DNA of 64,000 bases from Arthrobacter sp. StoSoilB20 (GCF_019977295.1 NZ_AP024651.1:3596001-3660000), one strand, 5' to 3'. Positions 43,156 to 53,057 are shown, counted from the stretch's first letter. The notes: generated from the letters alone by a model not told the origin. A program made the numbers and translations.

Positions 43156-43613
43156 ACCTGAACTCCCTGAACCAACGGAGTCACCCTGCAAGTGGTAGAC
43201 AGCTAAGGTCTCCCTCTCCGCGTTCGTGACATGCGCTGTTTCCAGAGCCTTGGCTCCCGAATATTGCCGGTGCGCCCCATGTGAATTGTGGCCGATCACC
43301 ACCCCATAGACTACCAACGACAAACCATGCCTATGTCGCCTCTGCTATTCACGCCAACCGAAGATCGAGGTCAAAGAGGGCGTCACCCAAACCCAGGTTT
43401 CACTGGCTGGTTCCCGAACATGCCCCTCCAGGGCGTCATGTTCGCGATCCAGTTGGACGACGGCATCGGGATGGATGCGTATGACGGGTCAAACGCAGGA
43501 CAGCCCACGTGCTCACTCCTGGTTCAGCCAGGTCTCAGGAGCCCCGTGATTCAGGCTCGCCCATGCGGCAATTGGAAGGTGTGATCTAAATTCCCGTCCC
43601 GTGGGTTGGGGAA
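43156..43613. other. 458-base non-coding stretch
   Basis: It separates glycosyltransferase A from mini-protein 2. No credible gene is found on either strand; the 98-codon plus-strand frame has no family features. It should hold the promoter of the minus-strand glycosyltransferase. Confidence 0.5.
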
Positions 43614-43871
43614 TCATACGGCGGGCCAGGTTCCTACGACAGTCAAAGTCATCGGGGTGGCTTCCTCGCCAAAATCAACGAGTTCTCCCACCGCTCCCGT
43701 GGCCGACAGCTCTGGGCGCGCTAATGCGTCAGCTGCAACATGCTGCCCATCGTGTTCTCTCCCCAGGGAACACAAGATTCTCGCTCCCCTGCCAAATGAT
43801 GAGTCAGAGCAGTCATCCCTGACACTCAACATTTCCGACGGGAAAGGGTCGCCTATCTGGAAAATTCGCAT
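43614..43871 (-). CDS. CCHH mini-protein 2
   Basis: An 85-residue protein paralogous to mini-protein 1. It shares LSV near residue 17, a Cys five residues later, then C-x12-C-x5-H-x3-H ending in CSLGREHDGQH, and an acidic Gly/Ala tail. The invariant spacing in two diverged sequences argues for metal binding or a tightly constrained fold. It lies 458 bases upstream of glycosyltransferase A, on the same strand. No partner or function is known. Confidence 0.68.
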   Translation of the reverse strand: MRIFQIGDPFPSEMLSVRDDCSDSSFGRGARILCSLGREHDGQHVAADALARPELSATGAVGELVDFGEEATPMTLTVVGTWPAV

Positions 43872-44197
43872 CTTCTTGCCCTCCTACATCTCAGTGTTGA
43901 TTGAAGCGTCCCAGAGCATTCTGTTGCAGGGGGTAACGGGGGATGAAGGTACGGTGAACATGCCAGCACTCTGGGCTTCCGGTCGCCGGAACACGCGGTG
44001 AAACACAGGGCCTTCCAAGTCACATTCTCCGCCAAAGAACCCGTAACTTCGGGGTCGAAGATGAACATAACGTATACTGAAGGCAGACTGCGCAAATTTG
44101 GGGGACTGGCGACTTCCTTCGTGCTTTCAGTCACGGCGCCACAGATGCAGAGGCACTTCGGCGTCCGTCCCGCACCCACGATTCACCTAGGACACAG
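43872..44197. promoter_or_regulatory. Intergenic region before polymerase operon
   Basis: A 326-base divergent region between mini-protein 2 and the plus-strand CDP-glycerol polymerase unit. An AT-rich segment (ACATAACGTATACTGAAGG, about 44065-44083) is a plausible promoter core. No gene is seen. Confidence 0.4.
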
Positions 44198-46216
44198 ATG
44201 GCCGACTCATCCCCCTTGCTTACGATCGTCCTCGAAGAGTCGGGCACTCTTGACAGAGAATCTGTCATGTATCGACGACTTGTGTCTGCACGACTGCGTT
44301 TGGAATCTGAATTTACTATTCTTCACATCGCTGAGCCCCTGACGACGGCGAGCATAGCGCGGCTTTGCAACGAGATTGACAGTAAGTACGTGGTCTTCAT
44401 GAGGACCTCCCACCAGTTGTCAACGAACTATGTGACCACAATGCTTGATTACCTGCGGACACGCACGGTCTACCTTGCTGAACCGGTCATCTATACGGGT
44501 CCAATCCCCAACAACGTCGCTTCCACCAAGATTGACCAGAACTACCACTACGGCCGCGACACCGACGTGTTCGGCACAGCGTTCAACACGCGAAGACTTG
44601 CAGACGCTTTGGAAGCAATCGGGGACATAGACCGCGCCGGACTTTACATCAGCTACCGCCTGTATTGGTCGCTGGGATCCCTCAAGCCGTTACCCACCGG
44701 CTTCTCAGTTGCATCGGAGACGAAGGCGGCAATCGGCCTTCAACTCGGCGATGACGTTACGAGGCTGGTGCCGCTCATCGCGACATCATCGACAGAGGTG
44801 CGGCTTCACCTGGTTCGCTTCCTGGCTGCCTTCCTTCGAGGACTCCGGGCTCAAAAAGTATCCGGTGTTAGTTTGGCCCATCTTCGGGATGTCATTCACG
44901 CATTCGACTTGGCCGAATTCGCTTCGTTGCTTGATCCCCTCCAACCCTTCGAGGGATCATGGCTCCGCTGGCTAAACGAACCAGAAGATAGGTACCTCTA
45001 TAAGCAACTAAGCGACGGGGATTCATATCTCGTTTTCCACGAGGGCGAAGCTCAAGAATCGGCACTTCAGCTCTATCGTCTTCGCTTAGGAGACGACGTT
45101 CTGACCATCGAAAAGGCCTACGTACCTCGCGTCCGTAGACCGGGCTACTTCCGTCCGGCAAGTTATGACTTTTATAGCCGGCCCATAGATACCTACTCGA
45201 CGATTCTCTTCTTTGATCGGCCTCTCCAAGCCGATGACAATGCCGAACACTTGTACGAGTACTTCATCAATAATCACCCGGAGTACAAGAAAGTCTACTT
45301 TGCCCTAAATCCAAAGTCGGAAGACTGGGATAGACTCCTAGCCAAGAATTTCAAGCTTGTCCCGATCTTCACCCCTGAATTCTATGAGAAATTTCTCATT
45401 TCAGACCTTGTAGTCTCTTCGCAAATCTACAATATTCGGTACAAGGGAAAATCGTTCGCAAACTCGAGGTTTGTTTATCTCCAACATGGGGTCCAACTAA
45501 ATGATATGACCGATTGGGTCCTATCAAAGTATTTTGATATTTTCGTCGCGACCGGCCAGATCGAAGCCGACTATTTGAGTAAGTTTGCGCCCGTGGAAAC
45601 GCTCAACTCGGGGTTGCCTCGCATGGAATCCCTGGCTCGAGCCGATCACACAGATCAGCATTTGCTCTTCCTGCCCACATGGCGGTTCAATTTGCACCAG
45701 TCCTCCACGGAGCACTTTACGCAATCGAGCTATTTCCGTTCGATCGATGCCATCTTGTCAGATGCTTCGCTGCTCAATTTCTTGGAACGCACCGGACGAA
45801 CTTTGCACGTCAAACTACATCCAAACGTTGAGAAGCGTGCCAGCCATTTCCGATTCTCGGACCGTGTAGTCAAGTCTGAACTTAGCTACCGCGAGGCGAT
45901 CTCTTCGGCTGAAATGGTCTTTACTGATTACAGTTCAGCCGTGATTGACGCAGCATTCATCGGGACACCTATCGCCTATTATCAGTGGGATTCGGTTGAT
46001 TTTTTCAATGATCAACCGTATGAAGGGCGGCTGGATTTCCGGAAAGATGGATTGGGGCCGGTCTTCCAAGAACATTCGGAAATGGTCAACCACATAGTTA
46101 ACGAACATTACACTCAGCTGGATGACCAGTATGCCCATCGCCGCGCCCGTTTCTTCAAGGGAGTAGACCCCGCGCGGATTAATTCGACAATCATTGAGAG
46201 GATGTTGAGTCTCTGA
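44198..46216 (+). CDS. CDP-glycerol glycerophosphotransferase-family polymerase
   Basis: A 672-residue enzyme whose C-terminal half (about 330-670) is of the TagB/TagF glycerophosphotransferase type. Motifs: FVYLQHGVQLNDM (catalytic His), LLFLPTWRFN, LHVKLHPNVEK (nucleotide-binding His) and MVFTDYSSAVIDAAFIGTPI. Enzymes of this group transfer glycerol-phosphate or another polyol-phosphate from a CDP-linked donor to build teichoic acid. The N-terminal half (SPLLTIVLEESGTLDR on) is not recognised. AGGA lies five bases before ATG 44198. First of three overlapping genes. Local GC is clearly lower than in the 0-40 kb part. Confidence 0.87.
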   Translation: MADSSPLLTIVLEESGTLDRESVMYRRLVSARLRLESEFTILHIAEPLTTASIARLCNEIDSKYVVFMRTSHQLSTNYVTTMLDYLRTRTVYLAEPVIYTGPIPNNVASTKIDQNYHYGRDTDVFGTAFNTRRLADALEAIGDIDRAGLYISYRLYWSLGSLKPLPTGFSVASETKAAIGLQLGDDVTRLVPLIATSSTEVRLHLVRFLAAFLRGLRAQKVSGVSLAHLRDVIHAFDLAEFASLLDPLQPFEGSWLRWLNEPEDRYLYKQLSDGDSYLVFHEGEAQESALQLYRLRLGDDVLTIEKAYVPRVRRPGYFRPASYDFYSRPIDTYSTILFFDRPLQADDNAEHLYEYFINNHPEYKKVYFALNPKSEDWDRLLAKNFKLVPIFTPEFYEKFLISDLVVSSQIYNIRYKGKSFANSRFVYLQHGVQLNDMTDWVLSKYFDIFVATGQIEADYLSKFAPVETLNSGLPRMESLARADHTDQHLLFLPTWRFNLHQSSTEHFTQSSYFRSIDAILSDASLLNFLERTGRTLHVKLHPNVEKRASHFRFSDRVVKSELSYREAISSAEMVFTDYSSAVIDAAFIGTPIAYYQWDSVDFFNDQPYEGRLDFRKDGLGPVFQEHSEMVNHIVNEHYTQLDDQYAHRRARFFKGVDPARINSTIIERMLSL

Positions 46217-48144
46217 TGAAGATGGTCAACGGAGCAAGGCGCCGCATATCCGAGCTGGGGAAATCTGCAGCATACTCAAAGCTGGGCACGGATGTCGCAC
46301 GAAGAATCTTGTCTTCGCCCGCAGACAGCGCGATACAAAAGTACGTAAAGAGCAAAGGATTAGAAGGAAGTGTACGACGACTAGCTTCCGAAAGTCTTCC
46401 GCCAGGCATGTACTTTGCGAAACTCACCATTCATGACTGGGAAAAGTATCGCGGAAAGCCGTTCCGTTTGCTTCAAGACTCAGAAGTTGTTTACGGCAAC
46501 GAAATCGAGCCACCGGCTCGTGGGTTCCCTCTGGAGTACAGGAACATCGTTGTCACCTCGAACGAGGCCTCCCGATTCAAACTGGATATCAGTGCCGCTT
46601 ATGAGCTCAAGATCGGACGAGGTGTCTTTACTACTCCCCAACAAGTCAAATATGATGCGCAGTACGGCGTAAAGCAATACGGTGACGTCTTCTATTCACT
46701 GCGGGGGAACACTGTCAACCCCAAGAAGTTGCTAATAACTTTTCCTGGGTTCGGACCTTCGACTTCACGCATCTCTTACGCCGTCAGCTATCTCAAGGAC
46801 ATTAAGGAAGCAGACTTGAGGGACACACTGATGGTGTGTTTCCAAGATCGCTACTTGGCAGCTGGCTCCTACATGATGGTTGACAGTGCCGGCAGGTCAC
46901 TCTATGAGCGTGTTTGGAGCGTTCTGGAGGGCCTCCGCAGCGAACACAACATCGATGAATCGCAGATGTTGTTTTTCGGTGCGTCAAAGGGCGGCAGCAT
47001 AGCCATTAATTATGCCAAGGATTTTCCGCAGGCCCACCTTCTTCTCGCTGTACCCCAAATGAACTTGCCGTATTATTTCAACAAGCCATTCTTCCGCGAC
47101 AATCTTTTCAGGAATAGCTCGATACGACATGCCGAGCAACCGGAGCAATTGTTGCGGCAGTACTTTTCTGAGGGTCGGAAGATAGACTATTTCTATACTA
47201 ATAGCGACGAACTCAGCAATCATTCGCTAATAGAACTTGCCAATGACGTTCCAGGGTTGACCAAATATAGGGTTGACGGCGGGCATTCAGCCGTTGCAAG
47301 GGCTGCTCTACCGTCAATGCTCGGTCTCATGCGGAACTTCCTGCACGGCGAAAGGAACAAGCAGTTTCGATGCGAAAACCTGCGTTCCTATGTTCGCGGA
47401 GATGGCGTCCTCGCCCAAGCGCGTGTTGACAACCAAGCTTCCAAAATCAAGGGTGCGAATTGGTACTTGGAGGGTAATCTTGGTCGTACCAAGTTTATGC
47501 AGCTCTTGACCGAACATTCGTATCAATTCATTAAGTTCACCTCCGACACCCAGATTCTTGCAGCCGCCTATGATCCGATCGAAACGATCACGGGGCTTAC
47601 GGCACTCGAAGCAAACGGGAGCCGCTGGGCCAGCAACCTGCCTACTCCTTTGACCAGGGGTCGCAAGCAGAGCCCCGTTGGCGTCTTTTCTTTCGACGAG
47701 CTGATGCTCACCAGTGTGGACCCGAGGGAATACGTTGTCCTCGATGGCGACGTTCACGGTAGATACCGCTATCGCAGCTACATGGTTGATCCGGCCGGCG
47801 ACACGATGGAGGTGCACTTCGTTAAGGATGCGACACAGCCCGTGGACAACATGCTGGAAGCCAACGGCACGAATCGTACGTCGCATGTTGCCGTTGTAGA
47901 GCCCATGACTAATTGGAACCTCGCTGATCTTGTTGCACTACGCTTTGTTATAACGGCAGGCGCACAACGCCTAAGGATTGTCCTGCACGACGACTCAACG
48001 CGCAAAATGGCCATGGCGTTGCTGTCGGGCATCGACTGGAAGGATTCCCACGTAGTGGTTGCGTCGCCAACACCACCTGAGGCCAGCGCTAAGATTAGTG
48101 CTGCGCTTCTCGAGAAGGAAGCGCTCCTGTCTGATGCTAGATAA
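46216..48144 (+). CDS. Alpha/beta-hydrolase-fold glycopolymer protein (XcbB/CpsF- or Asp2-like)
   Basis: A 642-residue cytoplasmic protein. The central region has a hydrolase fold: LLITFPGFGPSTSR as oxyanion strand, MLFFGASKGGSIAINYAKDF with nucleophile Ser in GASKGG, and VDGGHSAVARAALP supplying a possible catalytic His. Flanking regions of about 120 and 280 residues are unassigned. The shape resembles capsule or glycan-acetylation proteins such as XcbB/CpsF or Asp2. Its ATG shares one base with the stop of the polymerase gene (TGATG), and the acyltransferase gene overlaps its end, so the three probably build or modify one polymer. Confidence 0.65.
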   Translation: MKMVNGARRRISELGKSAAYSKLGTDVARRILSSPADSAIQKYVKSKGLEGSVRRLASESLPPGMYFAKLTIHDWEKYRGKPFRLLQDSEVVYGNEIEPPARGFPLEYRNIVVTSNEASRFKLDISAAYELKIGRGVFTTPQQVKYDAQYGVKQYGDVFYSLRGNTVNPKKLLITFPGFGPSTSRISYAVSYLKDIKEADLRDTLMVCFQDRYLAAGSYMMVDSAGRSLYERVWSVLEGLRSEHNIDESQMLFFGASKGGSIAINYAKDFPQAHLLLAVPQMNLPYYFNKPFFRDNLFRNSSIRHAEQPEQLLRQYFSEGRKIDYFYTNSDELSNHSLIELANDVPGLTKYRVDGGHSAVARAALPSMLGLMRNFLHGERNKQFRCENLRSYVRGDGVLAQARVDNQASKIKGANWYLEGNLGRTKFMQLLTEHSYQFIKFTSDTQILAAAYDPIETITGLTALEANGSRWASNLPTPLTRGRKQSPVGVFSFDELMLTSVDPREYVVLDGDVHGRYRYRSYMVDPAGDTMEVHFVKDATQPVDNMLEANGTNRTSHVAVVEPMTNWNLADLVALRFVITAGAQRLRIVLHDDSTRKMAMALLSGIDWKDSHVVVASPTPPEASAKISAALLEKEALLSDAR

Positions 48145-48994
48145 TCCGAGTTCCGCGATCTTGGCCGAAACACCGAAGACGATACAGATCATTGGCTCGT
48201 ATGCTGACGTGTCCAGCATCAGCAACAATCACGTACACCTGAACCAAACTGCTGAGTCTGAATTCATCAACTCAACTGTTGAGTTCGTTGGCACCGGCAA
48301 CGTCCTTTTCATCGAGGATGGTGCGAAGCTTAGAAACTCAAGACTTCGTTTCATGGGAAGCAACGCGGTCATTCATATACGCAAGTCACCTCGATTTGCC
48401 CGCGTCGTCGCATCGGTTTTCGAAGACTCAGTTTTATACATAGGTCCTGGCGCTTCATTCACCGCTGAAGCGCGGTTTCTTCCCACTGAACGCAAGCATG
48501 TGATTATTGGCAGCGATGCAATGTTTTCGTCAAGGGTAACGTTTAGAACCGCCGATCCCCATCTTGTTTATGCAGTCGGGAGTCATCGTCGAATTAACCC
48601 AAGTGCATCAATTTGGGTGGGTGACCATGTTTGGCTCGGCGAGGACACTTTGTTATTGAAGGGTGCCCGCGTCGGTTCTGGCAGTATCCTGGCCGCCAGA
48701 GCGCTGATCACAAAGACCGTCCCCTCGAATTCAACAGCCGTTGGTGCCCCGGGCCGTATCGCCGGTACGGGAATATTCTGGACACGCCCTTCCGTTCACG
48801 CCTACACCCAGGCGCAGACTGATCGCAGTTCGTATGAACCCAAGGATGACTTCATCTATGCACGGGACGAGTTCGTTATTGACGTTGGCAAACTTGAGGC
48901 CGAACTCGATCTCGCCGAAGATGGCCTGGCCCGAGCCGCATGGTGTAAGCGTCTCGACAACATCGAAGCGAAGAACCGATTCTTTGTTGCGTGA
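48134..48994 (+). CDS. Left-handed beta-helix acyltransferase B
   Basis: A 286-residue hexapeptide-repeat acyltransferase paralogous to the 40114 protein. Shared C-terminal core: RINPSASIWVGDHVWLGED, LLLKGARVGSGSILAARALI, STAVGAPGRIAG, and a tail with YEPKDDF. ATG 48134 lies within the end of the hydrolase gene (11-base overlap). Probably an O- or N-acetyltransferase for the polymer made by the two preceding genes. Last gene of the plus-strand trio. Confidence 0.87.
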   Translation: MLDNPSSAILAETPKTIQIIGSYADVSSISNNHVHLNQTAESEFINSTVEFVGTGNVLFIEDGAKLRNSRLRFMGSNAVIHIRKSPRFARVVASVFEDSVLYIGPGASFTAEARFLPTERKHVIIGSDAMFSSRVTFRTADPHLVYAVGSHRRINPSASIWVGDHVWLGEDTLLLKGARVGSGSILAARALITKTVPSNSTAVGAPGRIAGTGIFWTRPSVHAYTQAQTDRSSYEPKDDFIYARDEFVIDVGKLEAELDLAEDGLARAAWCKRLDNIEAKNRFFVA

Positions 48995-49853
48995 ATGACA
49001 ACGGCTTATCGCTCAGGCAAGCGATCGTTCGCTGATACATGCCACCTTCAACCCGGCAGACCCTTGTGGCCCTAATGGGCCGGTCGCCCTCCTCAGCTTC
49101 TGCAGGGGTAGGGCGACCAGGCAAAGGCCCGTGCGGAATCGCGTTCGCATAACCACGGAACGGGTCGAGTAGGGCGGATTTGCTCTCTTGCTGAGGCCCC
49201 GGCTCCGTTGAGCTCGAGCCGTCGGACCGTCCGAAACTGCCTGAATCAACGTCCGTGAACCTGCCAAGCACGACCTTGGGCTACCAACGCGGGCGTCCGC
49301 AATCTGGACGCTTGATGGACGTGGGTGGACTTCTGAGGCTCATCTTCGCCAGCGCCACCCCGCGTGTTAGCCGCTGAGCTCCGCCCCATGGACCTCTCCA
49401 CAGTCTGCAAATTCAGGCCTGAAGTGTTCGAACAGCGGCGCCGATCGTTTATGTGCAGCACGGATGGGTAGTGGGTTCCCTCATGCCGAGCGCTGTCGCC
49501 ATGGCCTCTAGCTAAACGACATCCGGATACGCCGGTGAAGCAGTCTCCACTGAGCTCTTGACAACAACGGGGCGGCAACAGGTCTTGCCTTTAACGCGGC
49601 GCCACGCTGGAGTCATACCCTCCGGGGAATCGTTGAAGACACCGCTAGCTCTACCGTCCCGCTTAGGCCTGCGTGATGGCACGGACGGACGTGGCATAAG
49701 ACTGAAACTGACTCATTGCGCCGATAGTACGGATCCCAGAGGCGAAAGATATTTCACCTCGAACCACGAAGAGTCGAAATGTGGCAGCCGCGTTAGAAGC
49801 CCGCAGCGGGGTCAACTTGCCGAAAACATGACCAAACCTGGCCAACTTCACGG
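48995..49853. other. 860-base region without a supportable gene
   Basis: Convergent ends of acyltransferase B and wecC face this region. Short open frames on both strands have no recognisable domains. A 9-bp stem (GGTCGCCCT at 49082, AGGGCGACC at 49110) may terminate transcription. The rest looks like decayed or spacer DNA. Confidence 0.55.
49082..49118. terminator. Hairpin downstream of acyltransferase B
   Basis: GGTCGCCCT and AGGGCGACC form a 9-bp perfect stem with a 19-base loop, 87 bases beyond the plus-strand operon. There is no T-tract, so termination is tentative. Confidence 0.4.
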
Positions 49854-51116
49854 TCAGCTCAGAGTGTCTTGCCAAACTCCACGGGTGTCCACCACTTTTT
49901 TACTTGCGAACATGCTCGTATTCAATCCGCGGAACTGATCATGGTCTACGAGGAGCAGAACTACCTCCGAACGCTTAATGGCATCCTCCACCGAAGTAAG
50001 TTCCACATTGTCCTTCTGGGCCAAAGTTCGGGGAAGGGCTTCTATGTGTGGTTCGGCCACGTTGATGCGCCGGTCCTTCAGTCGACCGGAAAGAATGCCT
50101 GTAATTTGAACGGCAGGAGACTCTCGAAGGTCATCGATGTTGGCTTTGAACGCTAGTCCCAGAACCGCCACCTCCGCTGTGCTGTCCAGCCCAGCAAGTG
50201 CTGAAATAGTTTGCTGAACGACCCATTCCGGTTTCGCATCGTTGACCTCGCGAGCCGTCCGGATGAGTGTAGCCTCGTCGGGTGACGCAGCGACTATAAA
50301 CCAAGGATCAACCGCAATACAATGTCCGCCGACGCCCGGTCCTGGCTGGAGGATATTAACCCTCGGGTGATGGTTCGCCAGGCGAATAAGTTCCCAGACG
50401 TCAATGCCCAGCTTGTGGCTGATGACAGACAACTCATTTGCGAACGCGATATTGACGTCACGATAGGAGTTCTCGACCAACTTTGCCATTTCGGCAGTAA
50501 CAGCATCTGTCGTAAGTATTTCACCTTGACAGAAAACAGCATAAAGGGCCTTGGCGGCCTCAGCGGCTTCGGGAGACATTCCTCCCACGATCCGATCATT
50601 CGTTACCAGCTCGATCATCACCCTGCCCGGCAGTACCCGCTCGGGGCAATGTGCGACAAGGATTGCCGGGCGCCCATCTTCACCGTCGATGCTCAGATCC
50701 GGGCGAAGGTTCAGGATGTAGTTCGCCATGTGCTCGGTAGCGCCCGGAGGGGAGGTTGACTCAAGGATCAGGAGCTCGCCACCTTGCAGCTGTGGTGCAA
50801 TACCGCGGGCCGCTGCCTCAATGTAGGTTAGGTCGGCCGAACGGTCGTCCCTAAAAGGCGTAGGCACGGCCACAATGTAGGCCTCGGCCTGCGGAGTCGA
50901 AGTTGTAGCCTTAAGTCGTCCTTGGCTAACCGCGCCGGACACGTGGATGCCAAGGTCCGGCTCGACGAAAGGCACTTCGCCGGCGTTGACAGCCTCAACG
51001 GTGCGTTCGCTGACATCAACGCCTATGACTTCAATGCCATTCGTTGCCAAGATAGCGGCCGTAGGAAGGCCGATGTAACCAAGTCCGATAACAGCCACAC
51101 GATTGATGGTGTTCAA
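49854..51116 (-). CDS. wecC: UDP-N-acetyl-D-mannosamine dehydrogenase
   Basis: A 420-residue NAD-dependent UDP-ManNAc dehydrogenase of the UDP-glucose/GDP-mannose dehydrogenase group, giving UDP-ManNAcA. It shows the Rossmann start RVAVIGLGYIGLPTAA, VPTPF and ESTSPPGATE in the first domain, SYRDVNIAFANEL, the catalytic Cys in GPGVGGHCIAVDP, and LGLAFKANIDDLRESPA. TTG 51116 follows GGGGAG by four bases; GTG 51128 would add four residues without a ribosome site. It pairs with wecB at 38.9 kb although 10 kb apart and on opposite strands. Confidence 0.92.
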   Translation of the reverse strand: MNTINRVAVIGLGYIGLPTAAILATNGIEVIGVDVSERTVEAVNAGEVPFVEPDLGIHVSGAVSQGRLKATTSTPQAEAYIVAVPTPFRDDRSADLTYIEAAARGIAPQLQGGELLILESTSPPGATEHMANYILNLRPDLSIDGEDGRPAILVAHCPERVLPGRVMIELVTNDRIVGGMSPEAAEAAKALYAVFCQGEILTTDAVTAEMAKLVENSYRDVNIAFANELSVISHKLGIDVWELIRLANHHPRVNILQPGPGVGGHCIAVDPWFIVAASPDEATLIRTAREVNDAKPEWVVQQTISALAGLDSTAEVAVLGLAFKANIDDLRESPAVQITGILSGRLKDRRINVAEPHIEALPRTLAQKDNVELTSVEDAIKRSEVVLLLVDHDQFRGLNTSMFASKKVVDTRGVWQDTLS

Positions 51117-51143
51117 AATGCTCCCCACATTGGGTTGTACGAA

Positions 51144-53057
51144 TTAGACAGTCACGTGTTCCGCTGGATTGCCCCAAAACTCCACGTCTCCAATTGAAAG
51201 GAGGTGATCGTCCGAAGCAGTCCACGTATGGCCGGATCCGGATCTTTGTACGTAATAGTTGTACCGATCGGATGCGTAAATACTCCCGCCCCCATCGCTG
51301 ACGGAACGCAAAAACGCCGTATCTTCGCCTCGGCCTATCTCTTCGAATTGATGCCGTTCGAAGACCGATCTTTTTGCCATGATGGTTGCTCCGATCACCA
51401 TGTGGTGAAAGCGGTGCTCCAAGCCTTTGAACCTTAGCAATGACGCATTCCGGCTTTGGATGTACATGTAGTGGGCCAGTTTGCCAACCACGTCCGCCCC
51501 GGAGTACATCAACGCGTTGACCTGATCCCGCAGATAGTGCGGACCGTAATAATCGTCGTCATCCATTTTTGTGAGAATGGAGCCGCTCGACTCTGCGACA
51601 CAAAGGTTGAGGCAAGCACCAAGACTAAGAGCCCGAGGGGCATGAAGGAGCTTCACTTGGCCGACGCCGTACTTCTGGCGGAGACTCCAGATTTTCCAGC
51701 CACTGGGTTTGAACCCGTGTGTTAGGAGAACCAACTCGACGTTGACGCCTTGCTGTGAACCCACCGTGCGGAAGATATGTTCCAACTGATGGGGTCGAAT
51801 AGTGGACACCAAAGCGCTGACAAGATCCGGCTGGACGGGACGAACCCGGAGTGGCAGTGCCAGCCCAACTACCTTCTCTGCCCTGTGAGCGTAGGTATGC
51901 TCGGCCCAGATACGACGTTGGGCCCTGTGTACAGAGCGGTCATTCAGTTCAGGGCTCCTCATTAGCGCCCTGATGATGTTGGCCGCCTCTTCTTTGGTCC
52001 CAACGTTGTGAATTTCCCCTTCGGGGAAGAACCTGGGCAGTGCGGGACTCGGCATCGTGACAACCGGAGTACCTGACGCTGTGATCTCGAAGATTCGACG
52101 CGCGCACATGCTGGGCGAATCGATCACAGAGTTGACGTTCAGAAAGACCTTGTATGCCTTATAAGCCGACAACATTTGGTCGTAGCTCAGCGAACCTACC
52201 ACCCGTGAATCGTATGGCGCCGGAAATTGGTAGTCCGGATTGCCGCCAAGCTGCCTGGAAAAGATCTCCAGCCCATGCTTGACCCGGTCCGACCCCTCCA
52301 TTGCACCATCCAGGAGAACCTGCATCTGCTCGCGTCGCTCCGGGTACTTATGGGCAAAGTACATGCCAGCGAACGCTACATCCCGGGAGTGGCGACCGCT
52401 CTTGGGGCGAACAGGGTTGTGGATGGCCGGCTGAGCGGCGAATGGCAGCACGTCGACGCGATTATGCCCCAGTGCCTCCCTGTAGGCCGGAAGCTTGTTC
52501 TCGTCCGAAGTAAGAACTATGTCAAACTGACGTGCTGCCGGTAGGAAGTCATCGAAGTGAGGAGGATCTTCTTTATTCCAAAAGACTGTAGGCAGATCGT
52601 TGTCCCGGCACCACTGCATGAGACTCAGAAATTCGAGTTTCGGACCGCTGGTACCGGTCAGCTGATAACGCCAGGAACCATCGTTGCCTTCCCAAGCAGA
52701 CTCGACGAACAAGAAGTCCGCCGGGATCTCCTCCAATTGCTCACGCCAGCGGTGCTTGTCCAAGAACACAAGATTCCACTCATAGGCAAAAGCTTTGGCA
52801 GAAAAGTTATCTAAAATGACAGCAACCGTTAAATCACTTCTACGAGCAGCAACGCTGGGATAGTCGAAGGCGGGGAAGGTTAGTTGACTTTTTTGTGCCC
52901 CGGCCTTCGGCCTCGCAGTACGGGCACCGACGTTCCTTCGAGATGTTTTGTTCGCGGACAAGGCACGTTGACGTCCAAACCACGTCCAGAACTGACGCAT
53001 TCCGCCGGTGCGCAGATGCCAGGCCGCCTTCCGCAAGTTCTCCATCGTATAGATCAT
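51144..53057 (-). CDS. Two-domain glycosyltransferase B (CgeB-like plus GT2)
   Basis: A 637-residue paralog of the 41278 enzyme with a complete-looking GT4/CgeB half: FLFVESAWEGNDGSW, VFWNKEDPPHFDDF, HNPVRPKSGRHSRDVAFAG, RRIFEITASGTPVVTMPSP. The GT2 half carries VSTIRPHQLEHI, KMDDDDYYGPHYL and GRGEDTAFLRSV. Start ATG 53057 follows TAGGAG. Two active sites could add two different sugars in turn. It overlaps tagH by four bases and heads toward wecC, in one minus-strand operon running from 58.5 kb. Confidence 0.85.
   Translation of the reverse strand: MIYTMENLRKAAWHLRTGGMRQFWTWFGRQRALSANKTSRRNVGARTARPKAGAQKSQLTFPAFDYPSVAARRSDLTVAVILDNFSAKAFAYEWNLVFLDKHRWREQLEEIPADFLFVESAWEGNDGSWRYQLTGTSGPKLEFLSLMQWCRDNDLPTVFWNKEDPPHFDDFLPAARQFDIVLTSDENKLPAYREALGHNRVDVLPFAAQPAIHNPVRPKSGRHSRDVAFAGMYFAHKYPERREQMQVLLDGAMEGSDRVKHGLEIFSRQLGGNPDYQFPAPYDSRVVGSLSYDQMLSAYKAYKVFLNVNSVIDSPSMCARRIFEITASGTPVVTMPSPALPRFFPEGEIHNVGTKEEAANIIRALMRSPELNDRSVHRAQRRIWAEHTYAHRAEKVVGLALPLRVRPVQPDLVSALVSTIRPHQLEHIFRTVGSQQGVNVELVLLTHGFKPSGWKIWSLRQKYGVGQVKLLHAPRALSLGACLNLCVAESSGSILTKMDDDDYYGPHYLRDQVNALMYSGADVVGKLAHYMYIQSRNASLLRFKGLEHRFHHMVIGATIMAKRSVFERHQFEEIGRGEDTAFLRSVSDGGGSIYASDRYNYYVQRSGSGHTWTASDDHLLSIGDVEFWGNPAEHVTV

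Noticed and set aside
43288..43584. 98-codon plus-strand frame between glycosyltransferase A and mini-protein 2
   Set aside because: No domain and no ribosome site. A minus-strand reading with a REHDALEGH string recalls the mini-proteins, but lacks the Cys pair and the H-x3-H spacing.
48876..49578. Two minus-strand frames of about 110-130 codons
   Set aside because: Low-complexity Arg/Ser/Thr composition, no ribosome site, and one overlaps a real gene. A short CRLARGH...RHEGTH stretch does not fit the CCHH spacing.
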